A stretch of DNA of 23,826 nt, taken from contig JALOAG010000014.1 of assembly GCA_023228875.1 (NCBI GenBank), positions 1 through 23,826 of the forward strand, read 5' to 3'. The notes under the pieces were generated by a model, which made no database searches, was not told the origin of the DNA, and worked only from the letters and a program-made list of their open reading frames with translations. How positions within the stretch are numbered: the first letter of the stretch is position 1; every line of letters starts with the position of its first letter. Shown piece after piece: positions 8,201 to 15,008 of the stretch. The position numbers were made by a program, and so were the translations under genes. This stretch comes from Bacteroidia bacterium (lineage in GTDB: Bacteria > Bacteroidota > Bacteroidia > NS11-12g > UBA955).

Positions 8201-9196
8201 CGTTTTAGCAAAGCCACGCACTTTAACTTGTGCAATGTCTAAAGAAATGTTATGTCTGTCCAAAACGTCCTGCGCCTGCTTTGTTGGTCTGACCATGCTG
8301 GCAAGCAACTGTGCCAAAGAGGTAATCGCAACGTTTGTTTGAATTCCGTTTAATGTCATGGTTGAAATTGCAGCAGAGACTTCCTCAAAGGTAATTCCAA
8401 GCAAGCTGGCTGTTGAAATAACCTTGCCAATATTTGGTGCAAATTCCTGGACACTTGTCTTTCCATATTGTATTGTTTTGAAAAACACGTCAGAAACATG
8501 GGTAGCATCGTCAACTGACATTTTGTATGAATTTAAAATAGTTGTCAACAAATCAAAGGATTGCGACAATTCTGTCTTGCCAGCCACCGCCATTTGCTCC
8601 GCTGTTTTCATTAATTTTGCTGTTTCAGAAGGTGTAAACTGTGCAGATACAGACTGGTAAGCAGCTTTTGCAATATCCTCACCATGGAAGCCAAGCTCTA
8701 ACGCACTACGCATTGCCGGCATTAGTGGTTGTGCACTTCTACCTGACGCAATGCTTGTTATTCGTGCTAATTCGGCTTCAAAAAGCACTGCATTCTTTCT
8801 GCCCTCCCGCAAGCCTTGATTGATTGCATCAAAGACTTTGTAACTCATTTTAGCAGTCATTACAAAAGCAATTCGATTAAACGCAGAATCCAAGGAAGCA
8901 GCATTTTTGGCAGCATCTTTTATTTTTGTAAGAATATTTTTAACTGGTTCTTCAAGCTTTTTTGCTGAACTTTCAATCTTTGTTAAATTATCGACAAGCT
9001 TGTCGGCTTCTTTGGAAGCTTGTTTTATTTTCTCTGTTACAATTTTTGCACTTTCTTCAAGCTCTTTCATTGGGTTTTGCTTAGCTACCTTTTTAATCAT
9101 GTCTTCTATCATGGTATTAAGCTTTTTAACACTGCTATTGTCAAGTTGCAGTTTTGTATCTATGTCAAGTGACATTTTAATCTGTCTATCAGCCAT
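5261..9196 (-). CDS. Tape measure protein
   Basis: A 1311-residue protein and the longest gene in the window. Tape measure proteins run through the tail tube lumen, set tail length and help DNA pass into the cell. The N-terminal 100 residues form a charged coiled coil. Residues from about 105 to 430 look like the conserved core of phage minor tail proteins (FEAELARITSIASGRSAQ, SVQEFAPNIGKVISTASLLG). Hydrophobic segments follow at about 430-495 (WTIGIPIAAAGLYGLVRAI, NLIILGISAAATIAIGIYG). A long coiled coil fills the middle. A further hydrophobic stretch at about 1160-1182 (IAAILTALVMGVGAAQIA) precedes the glycine-rich GGWVGGKSHAQGGT. The start has GGAGG six bases upstream. At about 0.15 nm per residue the full length would span close to 200 nm. 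Confidence 0.95.
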   Translation of the reverse strand: MADRQIKMSLDIDTKLQLDNSSVKKLNTMIEDMIKKVAKQNPMKELEESAKIVTEKIKQASKEADKLVDNLTKIESSAKKLEEPVKNILTKIKDAAKNAASLDSAFNRIAFVMTAKMSYKVFDAINQGLREGRKNAVLFEAELARITSIASGRSAQPLMPAMRSALELGFHGEDIAKAAYQSVSAQFTPSETAKLMKTAEQMAVAGKTELSQSFDLLTTILNSYKMSVDDATHVSDVFFKTIQYGKTSVQEFAPNIGKVISTASLLGITFEEVSAAISTMTLNGIQTNVAITSLAQLLASMVRPTKQAQDVLDRHNISLDIAQVKVRGFAKTIEELNALTDEEISRVAGSVRGFRAMATAITSNTQWQENYNQMMNASGATQEAFNRQLETTDMRLKRFRGAISSASLSAGELITALSGILTPLTNVMYGFDKWTIGIPIAAAGLYGLVRAIMAVTAALKAGDVAMKQNLIILGISAAATIAIGIYGKYKKAAEDAHQAQLDWAQANVERAHTAVLNTEKEIKVLNTYIKLKEEESRNSELSKDKTILLGSAQNELKETYQYTADNLVNYNDKLAENMKLLGEQRKEVLKTRAIYKNIELEDARKTLQKIKIKGPDSAQGVLGSISEMVSSSTIGYMLPESEEDIKAAMKQIKDIQDEHFANLKEYNKKATEMQTEIVKEQDKFRTMPGVVYPDMFGTQEDIDKTTQKVKIDELIGKRKNIVKEIGKYTKAITPSMQALLDVYDALKYLLPDTDEERTAAYKLSRPELRDGNNLLAKDPFKDFNWKTAKRQFEQNELDLDGLIKAKEEYYKKIETYTFDDQMQAEYLKETADTDMLTLIERRFNNELRVLEYSRRSASTVDSIIEAEEKISEAYGKYIKNLKEVNANKIAIQEIEEKKNAIFGKTNVATITAHKQREEQLKKDRYAADIKFVTDEKNQLEELANLYHDAQKMQTEEIQSQMEEHKTQLVFFNGLEQYLKNILDARKKINALVKANVQAKLDEQVSFGAGLLSGAGINTHYDKQVMLDELKKQIEDENMKTPDLVAQEKQLAKEIQMEAGKDIVSHSKDLTSELGDIYQAYLDRRLKQIDIERQAALSSIDEQAKMQYRSTWWVQREKEKAEREAEKQRKKVMKQQKMVSIAESTMNTAIGVTNVWAKWAANPAIAAILTALVMGVGAAQIATIDAQKFAQGGWVGGKSHAQGGTIIEAEKDEFVYSTKATKGNERFIEYMHNSLKEGAKPAELLASNVLMQQTSQKPVQVVNNNKELVKEMRGIVNSIKDIKVEVAMHGEFIDNVKLARRVELGNKQRRTV

Positions 9197-9476
9197 TATT
9201 TGCCTCCGAAAATGCTTTATATTGGTTTATAACTAATTCTAATAATTCATTCAATGCTAAAGAGTATTTAATCTCCTTGTAGATATCAGCAATGTAAACA
9301 ATCTTGCCATTAAACATGTTTTCATAGTTTGGTTTAAACTTTTTGTCCATTGCCAGGTATTCTCCTATTGCTTTTTTTAATTCACTACAAACAATCTCTT
9401 CTGCATGGTACATTGCCTCAGAAAACGATAAAGTGTAAACAATGCTTGCAAAACCGTTTTCAACAAGCAATCTCAT
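9189..9476 (-). CDS. Putative tail assembly chaperone, second of a pair
   Basis: A 95-residue helical protein (MRLLVENGFASIVYTLSFSE) directly before the tape measure gene, whose start it overlaps by eight bases. In many long-tailed phages two small proteins upstream of the tape measure are assembly chaperones, often made by a programmed frameshift (lambda G/GT). Here the second frame has its own ATG in a four-base ATGA overlap with the first, and I see no convincing slippery heptamer, so independent coupled translation is more likely. The function is inferred from size and position. Confidence 0.65.
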   Translation of the reverse strand: MRLLVENGFASIVYTLSFSEAMYHAEEIVCSELKKAIGEYLAMDKKFKPNYENMFNGKIVYIADIYKEIKYSLALNELLELVINQYKAFSEANNG

Positions 9477-9859
9477 TCTGTCCCAGTAGTAATTTCCCCG
9501 AAAATGTTTAATTCCTTCAGTTTCGCTTCCATCACTTCCGCCATCTTTTGAGTAGCCATGTCTTGTCGCTGTCTCAATTCGTAACTCAATCTCATTGCGA
9601 AAGGCTGCAAATTCTTTCCTAATTTGGTAAAAAAACCAGCAATTACCCTCAATGCTTTCTCATCTGTTAAGCCTTCTGTGTCAGCATCTTCATTTATGAT
9701 TGAAATAAATTCTATAATGTTATCTGAGCTTAATTCAGTTACCACAATGAAAGCCATTTCTTCAGGGTTTACCTCTGTTGGAATATCTTCTACACCATGC
9801 TTTTTTAAAAAATTCATCACTCTTCCAAGTGTGCCTAAATTTGTTGCATTCTTCTTCAT
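9473..9859 (-). CDS. Putative tail assembly chaperone, first of a pair
   Basis: A 128-residue, mostly helical protein (MKKNATNLGTLGRVMNFLKK). Acidic middle segments include NIIEFISIINEDADTEGL, and the C-terminal helix runs MATQKMAEVMEAKLKEL. It occupies the position of the first tail assembly chaperone, two genes before the tape measure protein. The start overlaps the upstream stop as ATGA and has AAGGAG eight bases before it. The chaperone would coat the tape measure protein before tube polymerisation. The call is based on position, size and helical character, not on a recognised domain. Confidence 0.65.
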   Translation of the reverse strand: MKKNATNLGTLGRVMNFLKKHGVEDIPTEVNPEEMAFIVVTELSSDNIIEFISIINEDADTEGLTDEKALRVIAGFFTKLGKNLQPFAMRLSYELRQRQDMATQKMAEVMEAKLKELNIFGEITTGTE

Positions 9860-10575
9860 TTAAATATCTCCTTTTTATTCTTGTCTATTATTTTTTCTAC
9901 AATGTTGGCATAATCTTCTGCTGCAAAGTCCTCATACCAGTCTAAAACAATGTCGCTTGTTGGCTCTGCATCTGTCTTGATTGGCAATGAACCATACGGG
10001 CTGTTACGCTTATAAATTATATGCGAACCAGTTACTCTGTGTCTGGTTTTTAACATTGTTTGCACAATCCGTGTTGCATCCATAAAGCTAACATTAAACT
10101 TAATTATTGCCCAGTTTACAAGCTCTTGAAAGCTGGCATCATTGTAACGCTCATACTTATTCCATCGTCTATCATACCTGAAAGCTCTATCGGTTTTTGC
10201 TTCTGGCATGCTTTGGTCGCCGATTTGCAAGCCGATTTGCTTTGTTGTGTTGTTGTAATTGCTTCTGATATAACTACCTGACCTACGAATTGCTTTAATC
10301 ATGCCACCTGTTGTATAATGGTTTTTTTCTTGCATCACACTTTGATACTTTTCTATTATTTTATTTCTTGATGTTTGCAAAAAAGGATTTGTTGGAGAGG
10401 TATCATCAAAAACATTCTGCACTGATTGCTCTGTATTTGCTTTGTATGCTGGCAGGAATACTTTATTAAAAATATCTTTTATTCTATTGGTAAAGATTGT
10501 TGCAAAGTTGTCAGTAAACTTATCAACCGCTGCAACTGGCTCGGTAGTCATTAAAACAGAAGCTTTTTTATTCAT
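9856..10575 (-). CDS. Putative neck / tail completion protein
   Basis: A 239-residue basic protein. Residues 20-45 are helical (DNFATIFTNRIKDIFNKVF), and the middle is rich in Arg, Tyr and Asn (GGMIKAIRRSGSYIRSNY, RRWNKYERYND). Positively charged neck proteins of the HK97 gp10 kind bind at the head-tail junction. This gene could fill that role, but it lies downstream of the probable tube genes instead of before them. The start overlaps the upstream stop by eight bases (ATGAATAA). No specific family is recognised, and a minor tail protein is an equally fair description. Confidence 0.6.
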   Translation of the reverse strand: MNKKASVLMTTEPVAAVDKFTDNFATIFTNRIKDIFNKVFLPAYKANTEQSVQNVFDDTSPTNPFLQTSRNKIIEKYQSVMQEKNHYTTGGMIKAIRRSGSYIRSNYNNTTKQIGLQIGDQSMPEAKTDRAFRYDRRWNKYERYNDASFQELVNWAIIKFNVSFMDATRIVQTMLKTRHRVTGSHIIYKRNSPYGSLPIKTDAEPTSDIVLDWYEDFAAEDYANIVEKIIDKNKKEIFK

Positions 10576-11023
10576 TATTCAACTCAATTATCGATTCAAT
10601 GTTGTGTGTCTTGTAGCTGCCTAAAACGTCTTCAAATATCAATGTTTTCTCTTTGGAATGCAAACTGAATGTCTGTTCAACGCTGAGCAATAACAATTCT
10701 GCATGCTTTTTAGCTGCACTAATGTTTGCATCGCCTTCTTGATACCTTTGTGCCACACGCAATGCAATGTCTGCACCGATTGGATATGACCCGCCAGCTG
10801 TATTGACCTTGTTTAATCCGATTGCATACACAAAAAGGACTGGAAAGTCGCTGTTATTGTAGTCAGTTGAAACAATGTTATTCCTGACAGAGCCAAAGCC
10901 TTTGTATTCATCGCTTGCCCGCTCGGCTGCATCTTCACTCCAAAAGTCAGTGTCGGACTTGATTGCTTTTATCAATTCATCAACTCTGTCTGCACTGATA
11001 TTGTTTGTTTCAATTAGTGGCAT
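10568..11023 (-). CDS. Putative tail terminator-like protein
   Basis: A 151-residue protein with an alpha/beta pattern. An N-terminal helix (DRVDELIKAIKSDTDFW) is followed by strands FPVLFVYAIG and IGADIALRVAQRY, then a helix (AAKKHAELLLLSVEQTF), then a final strand. This order, with a DI-x-L-x-V strand and a late helix ending in Leu-x-x-x-Leu, is reminiscent of tail terminator proteins that cap the tail tube at the head end. GAGG lies five bases before the ATG. The call rests on pattern and position only. Confidence 0.6.
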   Translation of the reverse strand: MPLIETNNISADRVDELIKAIKSDTDFWSEDAAERASDEYKGFGSVRNNIVSTDYNNSDFPVLFVYAIGLNKVNTAGGSYPIGADIALRVAQRYQEGDANISAAKKHAELLLLSVEQTFSLHSKEKTLIFEDVLGSYKTHNIESIIELNNE

Positions 11024-11030
11024 GCTTGCC

Positions 11031-11753
11031 TCACTCTTCCAGCATCTTTACAAAATCCAAGCCACGCTCATCTTCAACAGTAAACTCTGTTTGTCCGATA
11101 TCGTTGCTAACAATGTTTAAACCTGTAAAAGGATTGATATTGGCTATGTAAAAATGATTATCGCCAAAACGGTCAACAAACAGCAAGCCAACATTGTTTT
11201 GTATGTTTTTTATTAACTTTCGCAGTTCATCCGCCAGCCCAGCAAGTGTAAAGTTTGCTGAAACATTGTTACTAACAACAATTGTATTACTGCTGGCAAG
11301 CTTTTTCACGTCACCTTTACTGTCTGACATTGTCAATCCTTCAAGCACTGCACCAAGTGGCAGCAAAGAGCAGTCCAAAGTTTCATCATCATTGTTTGAG
11401 TAGTCTTTTAACATTAAACTCCTTAACGAATTAATGACAAAATTATTGTTACTTATTTTAACATGTCCGCCTCTATTAGGTACTGTAATAAACATAATTC
11501 CGCTTTGATTATTGCTTTCAGGAATTGTTACAGTTATATCGTTAATCCCAGTATAAACATAAAGCCCGCTTTCCTCGCCAATTGTAGCACCATCTGTTAA
11601 GTGTGTTTCATTCAAGTTATCAATGTTGTCTTTTAACATTTTATGAATTTTAGTACCATCAATTAGCTTACTGATATAATCATTGCTTATCATATCCAGG
11701 TATACATTGTAAAACCTTTTCTTTAACTGGCTACTTCCTATAGTGAATGCCAT
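11031..11753 (-). CDS. Tail tube-like protein, larger paralogue
   Basis: A 240-residue protein that opens MAFTIGSSQLKKRFYNVYL, close to the MAFITGTSQLKKNYYRVFV of the upstream 148-residue protein. The C-terminal third also matches that neighbour: SANFTLAGL with NIDFTVLEV, LRKLIKN with LRTLVNK, and ANINPFTGLNIVSND with KNVNVFPTLTINSNA. About 90 extra residues sit between these ends. This supports duplication of a tail-tube gene with a domain inserted into one copy. It could be a minor tube protein or a tube protein with an exposed surface domain. AGGAGG lies four bases before the ATG, and a terminator separates it from the smaller copy. Confidence 0.65.
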   Translation of the reverse strand: MAFTIGSSQLKKRFYNVYLDMISNDYISKLIDGTKIHKMLKDNIDNLNETHLTDGATIGEESGLYVYTGINDITVTIPESNNQSGIMFITVPNRGGHVKISNNNFVINSLRSLMLKDYSNNDDETLDCSLLPLGAVLEGLTMSDSKGDVKKLASSNTIVVSNNVSANFTLAGLADELRKLIKNIQNNVGLLFVDRFGDNHFYIANINPFTGLNIVSNDIGQTEFTVEDERGLDFVKMLEE

Positions 11754-11789
11754 AATTCCTCCTGTTTTTTGTTTTGCATTTCATTAATT

Positions 11790-11828
11790 GCTTGTTAAAA
11801 TAGCTTGCTAAAATAACTTGTTAAAATA
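11790..11828. repeat. Three tandem 13-base repeats
   Basis: The plus strand reads GCTTGTTAAAATA, GCTTGCTAAAATA and ACTTGTTAAAATA without gaps. The copies differ at two positions. They lie in the gap between the two tail tube-like genes, directly downstream (in transcription) of the terminator stem. In RNA sense each unit begins TATTTTA, so the first supplies the U-rich run after the hairpin. Function unknown. Confidence 0.8.
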
Positions 11829-11845
11829 GGGAGCCGAAGCCCCCT
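11828..11845 (-). terminator. Intrinsic terminator with UUCG loop
   Basis: In RNA sense the minus strand reads GGGGGC-UUCG-GCUCCC, flanked by an A-U pair. This gives a seven-pair stem with one G-U pair and a stable UUCG tetraloop, followed by UAUUUUAAC. It sits 18 bases after the stop of the likely tail tube gene. The U-run is interrupted, so partial termination or 3'-end protection is more likely than a full stop, since required tail genes lie downstream with no clear promoter of their own. Confidence 0.75.
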
Positions 11846-11863
11846 GTTTCATAAGCTATAACA

Positions 11864-12310
11864 TTATGCTCCCGGTGCAATGGTTGTAATATCATCAGCA
11901 GGTATTTCCCTTACGCCTGACATTGCTACCTGATTTAGAGCATTTGAGTTGATTGTCAAGGTAGGGAATACATTAACATTCTTTATCACCCAGTCATCCG
12001 CAGTTGGTGCAATAAAGTTTGCTTGCTGGGTAAAAACAACGGTTGTATCCTTGTTTACAAGTGTACGCAATGCTTCAACGTTTGCTTTTGTTACCTCCAA
12101 AACGGTAAAGTCAATGTTTGCATTCTTGCTAATTACTGGTTTATTGCCAATCATTAATTCTTGCTCATCGCCTTTTTCCTCACGCATAGAGCCGCCAGCA
12201 TCGCACGCACCAACTTCTGTGTAGTTTGCAAAATCCGTGCCTGCTTCGCTTTTAACAAATACTCTATAATAATTTTTCTTTAATTGACTTGTTCCTGTTA
12301 TAAAAGCCAT
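11864..12310 (-). CDS. Probable major tail tube protein
   Basis: A 148-residue protein starting MAFITGTSQLKKNYYRVFVK, with GGAGG six bases before the ATG. The middle GACDAGGSMREEKGDEQEL is followed by beta-type segments: KNANIDFTVLEVTKANVEAL, TTVVFTQQANF and the end strand NVFPTLTINSNA. Size, beta-rich character and position between connector genes and the tape measure fit a major tail tube protein, whose rings stack to form the tail. A terminator right after the gene is consistent with high, separately tuned expression. A larger paralogue follows. No sheath gene is nearby, in line with a non-contractile tail. Confidence 0.7.
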   Translation of the reverse strand: MAFITGTSQLKKNYYRVFVKSEAGTDFANYTEVGACDAGGSMREEKGDEQELMIGNKPVISKNANIDFTVLEVTKANVEALRTLVNKDTTVVFTQQANFIAPTADDWVIKNVNVFPTLTINSNALNQVAMSGVREIPADDITTIAPGA

Positions 12311-12311
12311 C

Positions 12312-12533
12312 TTAAACCTCCAGTTCTTCTACTATTTCATCTTCTGTTTCATCCAGCTTGACTAAGCGGTGCTTTATTAGCAGTGCAAAATCCTTGTCAA
12401 GAATGCCAACTGCTTGACCTTTTTCATAGGTCTTGTCGCCATAAAGCATTCTTTTTAAAGCTATGCAGTTGTGAACTATTTCACGCTTTGCTGTTTTGTC
12501 TTTTTGCTGGCTTGTTTTGTTTTTATCTGCCAC
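12312..12533 (-). CDS. Small protein with the repeated neck domain
   Basis: A 73-residue protein. The start is a GTG at 12533, with AGGAGG four bases upstream. After a Lys/Gln-rich leader, the domain CIALKRMLYGDKTYEKGQAV...HRLVKLDE matches the pattern of the domain in the 72- and 195-residue proteins upstream: a strand, then Y-x-K-(G/N), then hydrophobic positions, then a closing (L/I)-V-K. It ends in an acidic tail (DETEDEIVEELEV). It ends one base before the tail tube gene. Probably a small head or neck accessory protein. Confidence 0.7.
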   Translation of the reverse strand: MADKNKTSQQKDKTAKREIVHNCIALKRMLYGDKTYEKGQAVGILDKDFALLIKHRLVKLDETEDEIVEELEV

Positions 12534-12542
12534 AAATCCTCC

Positions 12543-12567
12543 TATATTAACTATATTAACTATATTA
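12543..12567. repeat. Short 9-base tandem repeat TATATTAAC
   Basis: Nearly three head-to-tail copies of TATATTAAC overlap the end of the connector gene and fill the 31-base gap before the GTG start of the next gene. They lie just upstream of its AGGAGG. They could be replication slippage or an AT-rich translation enhancer. No clear function is visible. Confidence 0.7.
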
Positions 12568-13011
12568 TACCACTATTATGCCAAAATCGCCTGAGCCAGT
12601 GTATGCAGCACAAGCCGACACTGCCATCTTCCAAAAGATAGCCTGGTAACGCTCCATGCTGATTGTGCCAGTTGGATTTAGATTGCCATCACCAAAGCTA
12701 ACTCGGTCCAAAGCCACGTTGCCCATTTCAAATTCCTTTATGCCAACAACAGCATAGTACATTATGAAATAAGCTTGCGCAGTTTCCAGCTCACGACGCA
12801 TCAATTGGCTTTCTGTTAAGTCTTCAAAAGGAATAAAGCCAACCTCGCCTTCAACATACAAGTCTTCTGGCAGGTTGACAAATTCCCTAAATGTACTTTC
12901 GCCTACTTGTTTCCGAAGGGTTGCCTGTGCAGGAGATATGTACTGTTTTACCTTCTCTTTCACTTCACCCTTTAGGTTGAACATGCTAATCGCTTTCTTG
13001 TAGGCACTCAT
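12565..13011 (-). CDS. Putative head-tail connector (adaptor) protein
   Basis: A 148-residue, largely helical protein. It begins MSAYKKAISMFNLKGEVKEK, contains RRELETAQAYFIMYYAVVG, and ends with MERYQAIFWKMAVSACAAY. Helical adaptor proteins of about this size attach below the portal in phages such as HK97 (gp6) and SPP1 (gp15), and the gene lies in the expected stretch between the capsid and the tail tube. The upstream gene stops one base before its ATG. The last residues overlap an AT-rich repeat. Assignment is by position and helical pattern. Confidence 0.6.
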   Translation of the reverse strand: MSAYKKAISMFNLKGEVKEKVKQYISPAQATLRKQVGESTFREFVNLPEDLYVEGEVGFIPFEDLTESQLMRRELETAQAYFIMYYAVVGIKEFEMGNVALDRVSFGDGNLNPTGTISMERYQAIFWKMAVSACAAYTGSGDFGIIVV

Positions 13012-13012
13012 G

Positions 13013-13231
13013 TTATACTTCCTTTGCTATACCTGCTTTAATCAAGCCTTTTGCAACCTTAGCATCCATTTCAACAACTTCGTTTTTGTCATAGTACTTT
13101 CTATCACCGCCGCAATAGTTGGTAGCCATGCGCACTTTGATTGTTTCAACTTTAGCTGGTTCAACTGGCTTTGTTTCAACTGGCTTTGTTTCAGCTTGTT
13201 TAGTTTTGGTTGTTTTCTTATTATTCGTCAT
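13013..13231 (-). CDS. Small protein with Lys/Pro-rich leader and repeated neck domain
   Basis: A 72-residue protein. The N-terminal half is low complexity (KTKQAETKPVETKPVEPAKV) with a 15-base tandem repeat in the DNA encoding ETKPV. The C-terminal half, VRMATNYCGGDRKYYDKNE then AKGLIKAGIAKEV, is one copy of the domain repeated in the neighbouring 195- and 73-residue proteins. The start overlaps the upstream gene by 11 bases and follows GAGG at six bases. A head decoration or neck accessory role is possible; the Pro/Lys leader could be a flexible tether. Confidence 0.7.
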   Translation of the reverse strand: MTNNKKTTKTKQAETKPVETKPVEPAKVETIKVRMATNYCGGDRKYYDKNEVVEMDAKVAKGLIKAGIAKEV

Positions 13232-13808
13232 TGTTTTCCTCTTCCTCTATTACCTTGACAAGCCCTTTATCTTTGTAACGCTCAGCATCGGCTTCCAACA
13301 TTTCTGTGTAATCACCCTTATTGTAAAGCACGCCACGATAGTTAGTATTCATCAGAAATTGAACCAGCAAGTATTTTGTTGGCTCTGTGTCTTCTGGCAA
13401 GTCAATGTAGGTAGTCAGGTAGGTATTGTTTAACATTGCATACTCTCTTGCATTTAGCAAAGCATACTCATTTTTATGATACCTGATACCATTGTAAATT
13501 ATGCTCATTACCATTTTTACTGGCTTTAACTCTTCTGGATTGATTGGCTCTTCTACTGCAATCAGCACTTTTGAACTTATCAAGTCCTCAATGCTTTCAA
13601 ATTGTGTAAAGTTTTCATTATCCAAGACTGCATAAGTGCCTTTCTTGTAGTAAACGTCTTTCCCTTGGTCAGTAAAGTCAACCAAAAAACGATACAAGTT
13701 TTCTATTACTTCTGGCTCTTCTGTGTTTTCTGGTTCAGTGCCACCACCCTCTCCATCACCAGGTTCGTCAAAAAGCCCGTAATCTTCGTACCTTTTTAAC
13801 CATTCCAT
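13221..13808 (-). CDS. Protein with three repeated neck-type domains
   Basis: A 195-residue acidic protein (MEWLKRYEDYGLFDEPGD). After an acidic Gly-rich linker it carries three related segments of about 45-50 residues: LYRFLVDFTDQGKDVYYKKG (about 38-87), MVMSIIYNGIRYHKNEY (about 98-140) and LLVQFLMNTNYRGVLYNKGD ending GLVKVIEE (about 146-190). Each shows a beta strand, a short turn, Y-x-K-(G/N)-(D/E/T), and then a small helix. Single copies occur in the next two small genes. It follows the major capsid gene, so a capsid decoration or connector-associated role is plausible. The start has GGAGG six bases upstream. Family not recognised. Confidence 0.65.
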   Translation of the reverse strand: MEWLKRYEDYGLFDEPGDGEGGGTEPENTEEPEVIENLYRFLVDFTDQGKDVYYKKGTYAVLDNENFTQFESIEDLISSKVLIAVEEPINPEELKPVKMVMSIIYNGIRYHKNEYALLNAREYAMLNNTYLTTYIDLPEDTEPTKYLLVQFLMNTNYRGVLYNKGDYTEMLEADAERYKDKGLVKVIEEEENNDE

Positions 13809-13841
13809 GCTACTCCTCCATTCTTATTGATTGGCAGTACA

Positions 13842-15008
13842 TTATGAACGGTTTTTATAAGCAACCGCAAAACGTTGCACGATAACTGGGAATGCTAAAG
13901 AAACGTTATAAATGCTGTCAAGGGTTCTAAGTTTGGATGAGTACTCTCTTGAATAGTCAATATATCTATAATTTATCTTGATTATCAAGTCTTTTGGTCT
14001 ACCCATTAAAATCATGCCAGGATAGTAATCAGTTAAACCTACAGTTACAGTCTTCTTGTAATTATGCAAGAAAGGCAGTATCATTATCTTGTATCCAGCA
14101 ATGCTGTAAACTTTGCCACTTTCATACTTCGCTGTGCTTGCATCATTGCCTGCCACATAGTACATGAAATCCAAGAAGTCAGCTCTTGACATCATAAACA
14201 CTACATCTTCGCCATCATGCTCAGCTGGATATGCTTTTGTCAAGTCTTCTAAGACTGTATTGATTGGCTTGAATGCACTCTTATCAGCATCCCATGTTTC
14301 AACAAAGCCGCCAGGCAGTGCTATAGTATCTGTACCAGTGCCAGGTGCCTTGTATGTATAACCATTTTTCAAGTAGTCAAGCCAGCCACGAACGCCGATG
14401 CGGGGTCTACCCATTAAAGCGGTGCCAGTATGGTTATATCCATACTCAATGTCAGTATCTCCACCAGATGCAGGAGTGCCAAACAATGCTTGTTTTAATA
14501 GCAGGTTGCTAAACACATTTCCCATTCTTCTATTGATGTCAACCATCCAGTTTGCAGAGTTTTCAATTGCTTGCAACTGTGTGCGGTTTATTCTGTATAA
14601 AAACAACATTGGCTCAAGATTAACGTCATAGCCTATATTGTTGAAATTAGCAAGATTGCCAGCTGTAGTAAAAGGGTCGACCCCTTCTTCTGCTTGCACA
14701 AGCATTCCATTCCCGTCATACACGTTTACTACTGAACGCATTGTTGAAATTCTGTCGACAAAAACTTCGTTCAGAAAGCTACTTTGATTAACAACCAAAT
14801 CAACCATTGTATTTCCTGCATCAATGTCAAGTTGGCGGGTTGCATTTTGGTCTAAAATGTTCATGTCCGCAGCTGGTGTAGTGTAATCCTTTTGAACGTC
14901 ATCTGTTTTTTGATTTGAAAGCCCTAAAATCTCTTTGATTGCTTTAGTTACGTCAGTTTCCTTGCTTAACAATTCCATGTTTTCTGCTGCATTGTTTATA
15001 TTACTCAT
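13842..15008 (-). CDS. Major capsid protein (XkdG-like)
   Basis: A 388-residue protein in the order portal, protease-scaffold, capsid. The N-terminal 45 residues are charged and helical (MELLSKETDVTKAIKEI). The remainder has features expected of an HK97-fold shell protein of the PBSX XkdG / P2 gpN kind: SSFLNEVFVDRISTMRSVVN, a late MILMGRPKDLIIKI strand, and RTLDSIYNVSLAFPVIVQRF near the end. The start at 15008 has AGGAGG eight bases upstream and overlaps the previous stop as ATGAGTAA. An in-frame ATG at 15014 is only two bases from AGGAGG and is less likely. N-terminal trimming by the adjacent protease is possible. Confidence 0.9.
   Translation of the reverse strand: MSNINNAAENMELLSKETDVTKAIKEILGLSNQKTDDVQKDYTTPAADMNILDQNATRQLDIDAGNTMVDLVVNQSSFLNEVFVDRISTMRSVVNVYDGNGMLVQAEEGVDPFTTAGNLANFNNIGYDVNLEPMLFLYRINRTQLQAIENSANWMVDINRRMGNVFSNLLLKQALFGTPASGGDTDIEYGYNHTGTALMGRPRIGVRGWLDYLKNGYTYKAPGTGTDTIALPGGFVETWDADKSAFKPINTVLEDLTKAYPAEHDGEDVVFMMSRADFLDFMYYVAGNDASTAKYESGKVYSIAGYKIMILPFLHNYKKTVTVGLTDYYPGMILMGRPKDLIIKINYRYIDYSREYSSKLRTLDSIYNVSLAFPVIVQRFAVAYKNRS

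Noticed and set aside
9470..9530. Programmed frameshift joining the two tail chaperone genes
   Set aside because: GGGGAAA occurs but is not in the required phase, and the second gene has its own ATG in an ATGA overlap. Independent coupled translation is simpler.
13144..13204. 15-base tandem repeat in the 72-residue protein gene as a phase-variation tract
   Set aside because: Only about two copies, in frame (15 is a multiple of three), and simply encoding ETKPV in a flexible leader.
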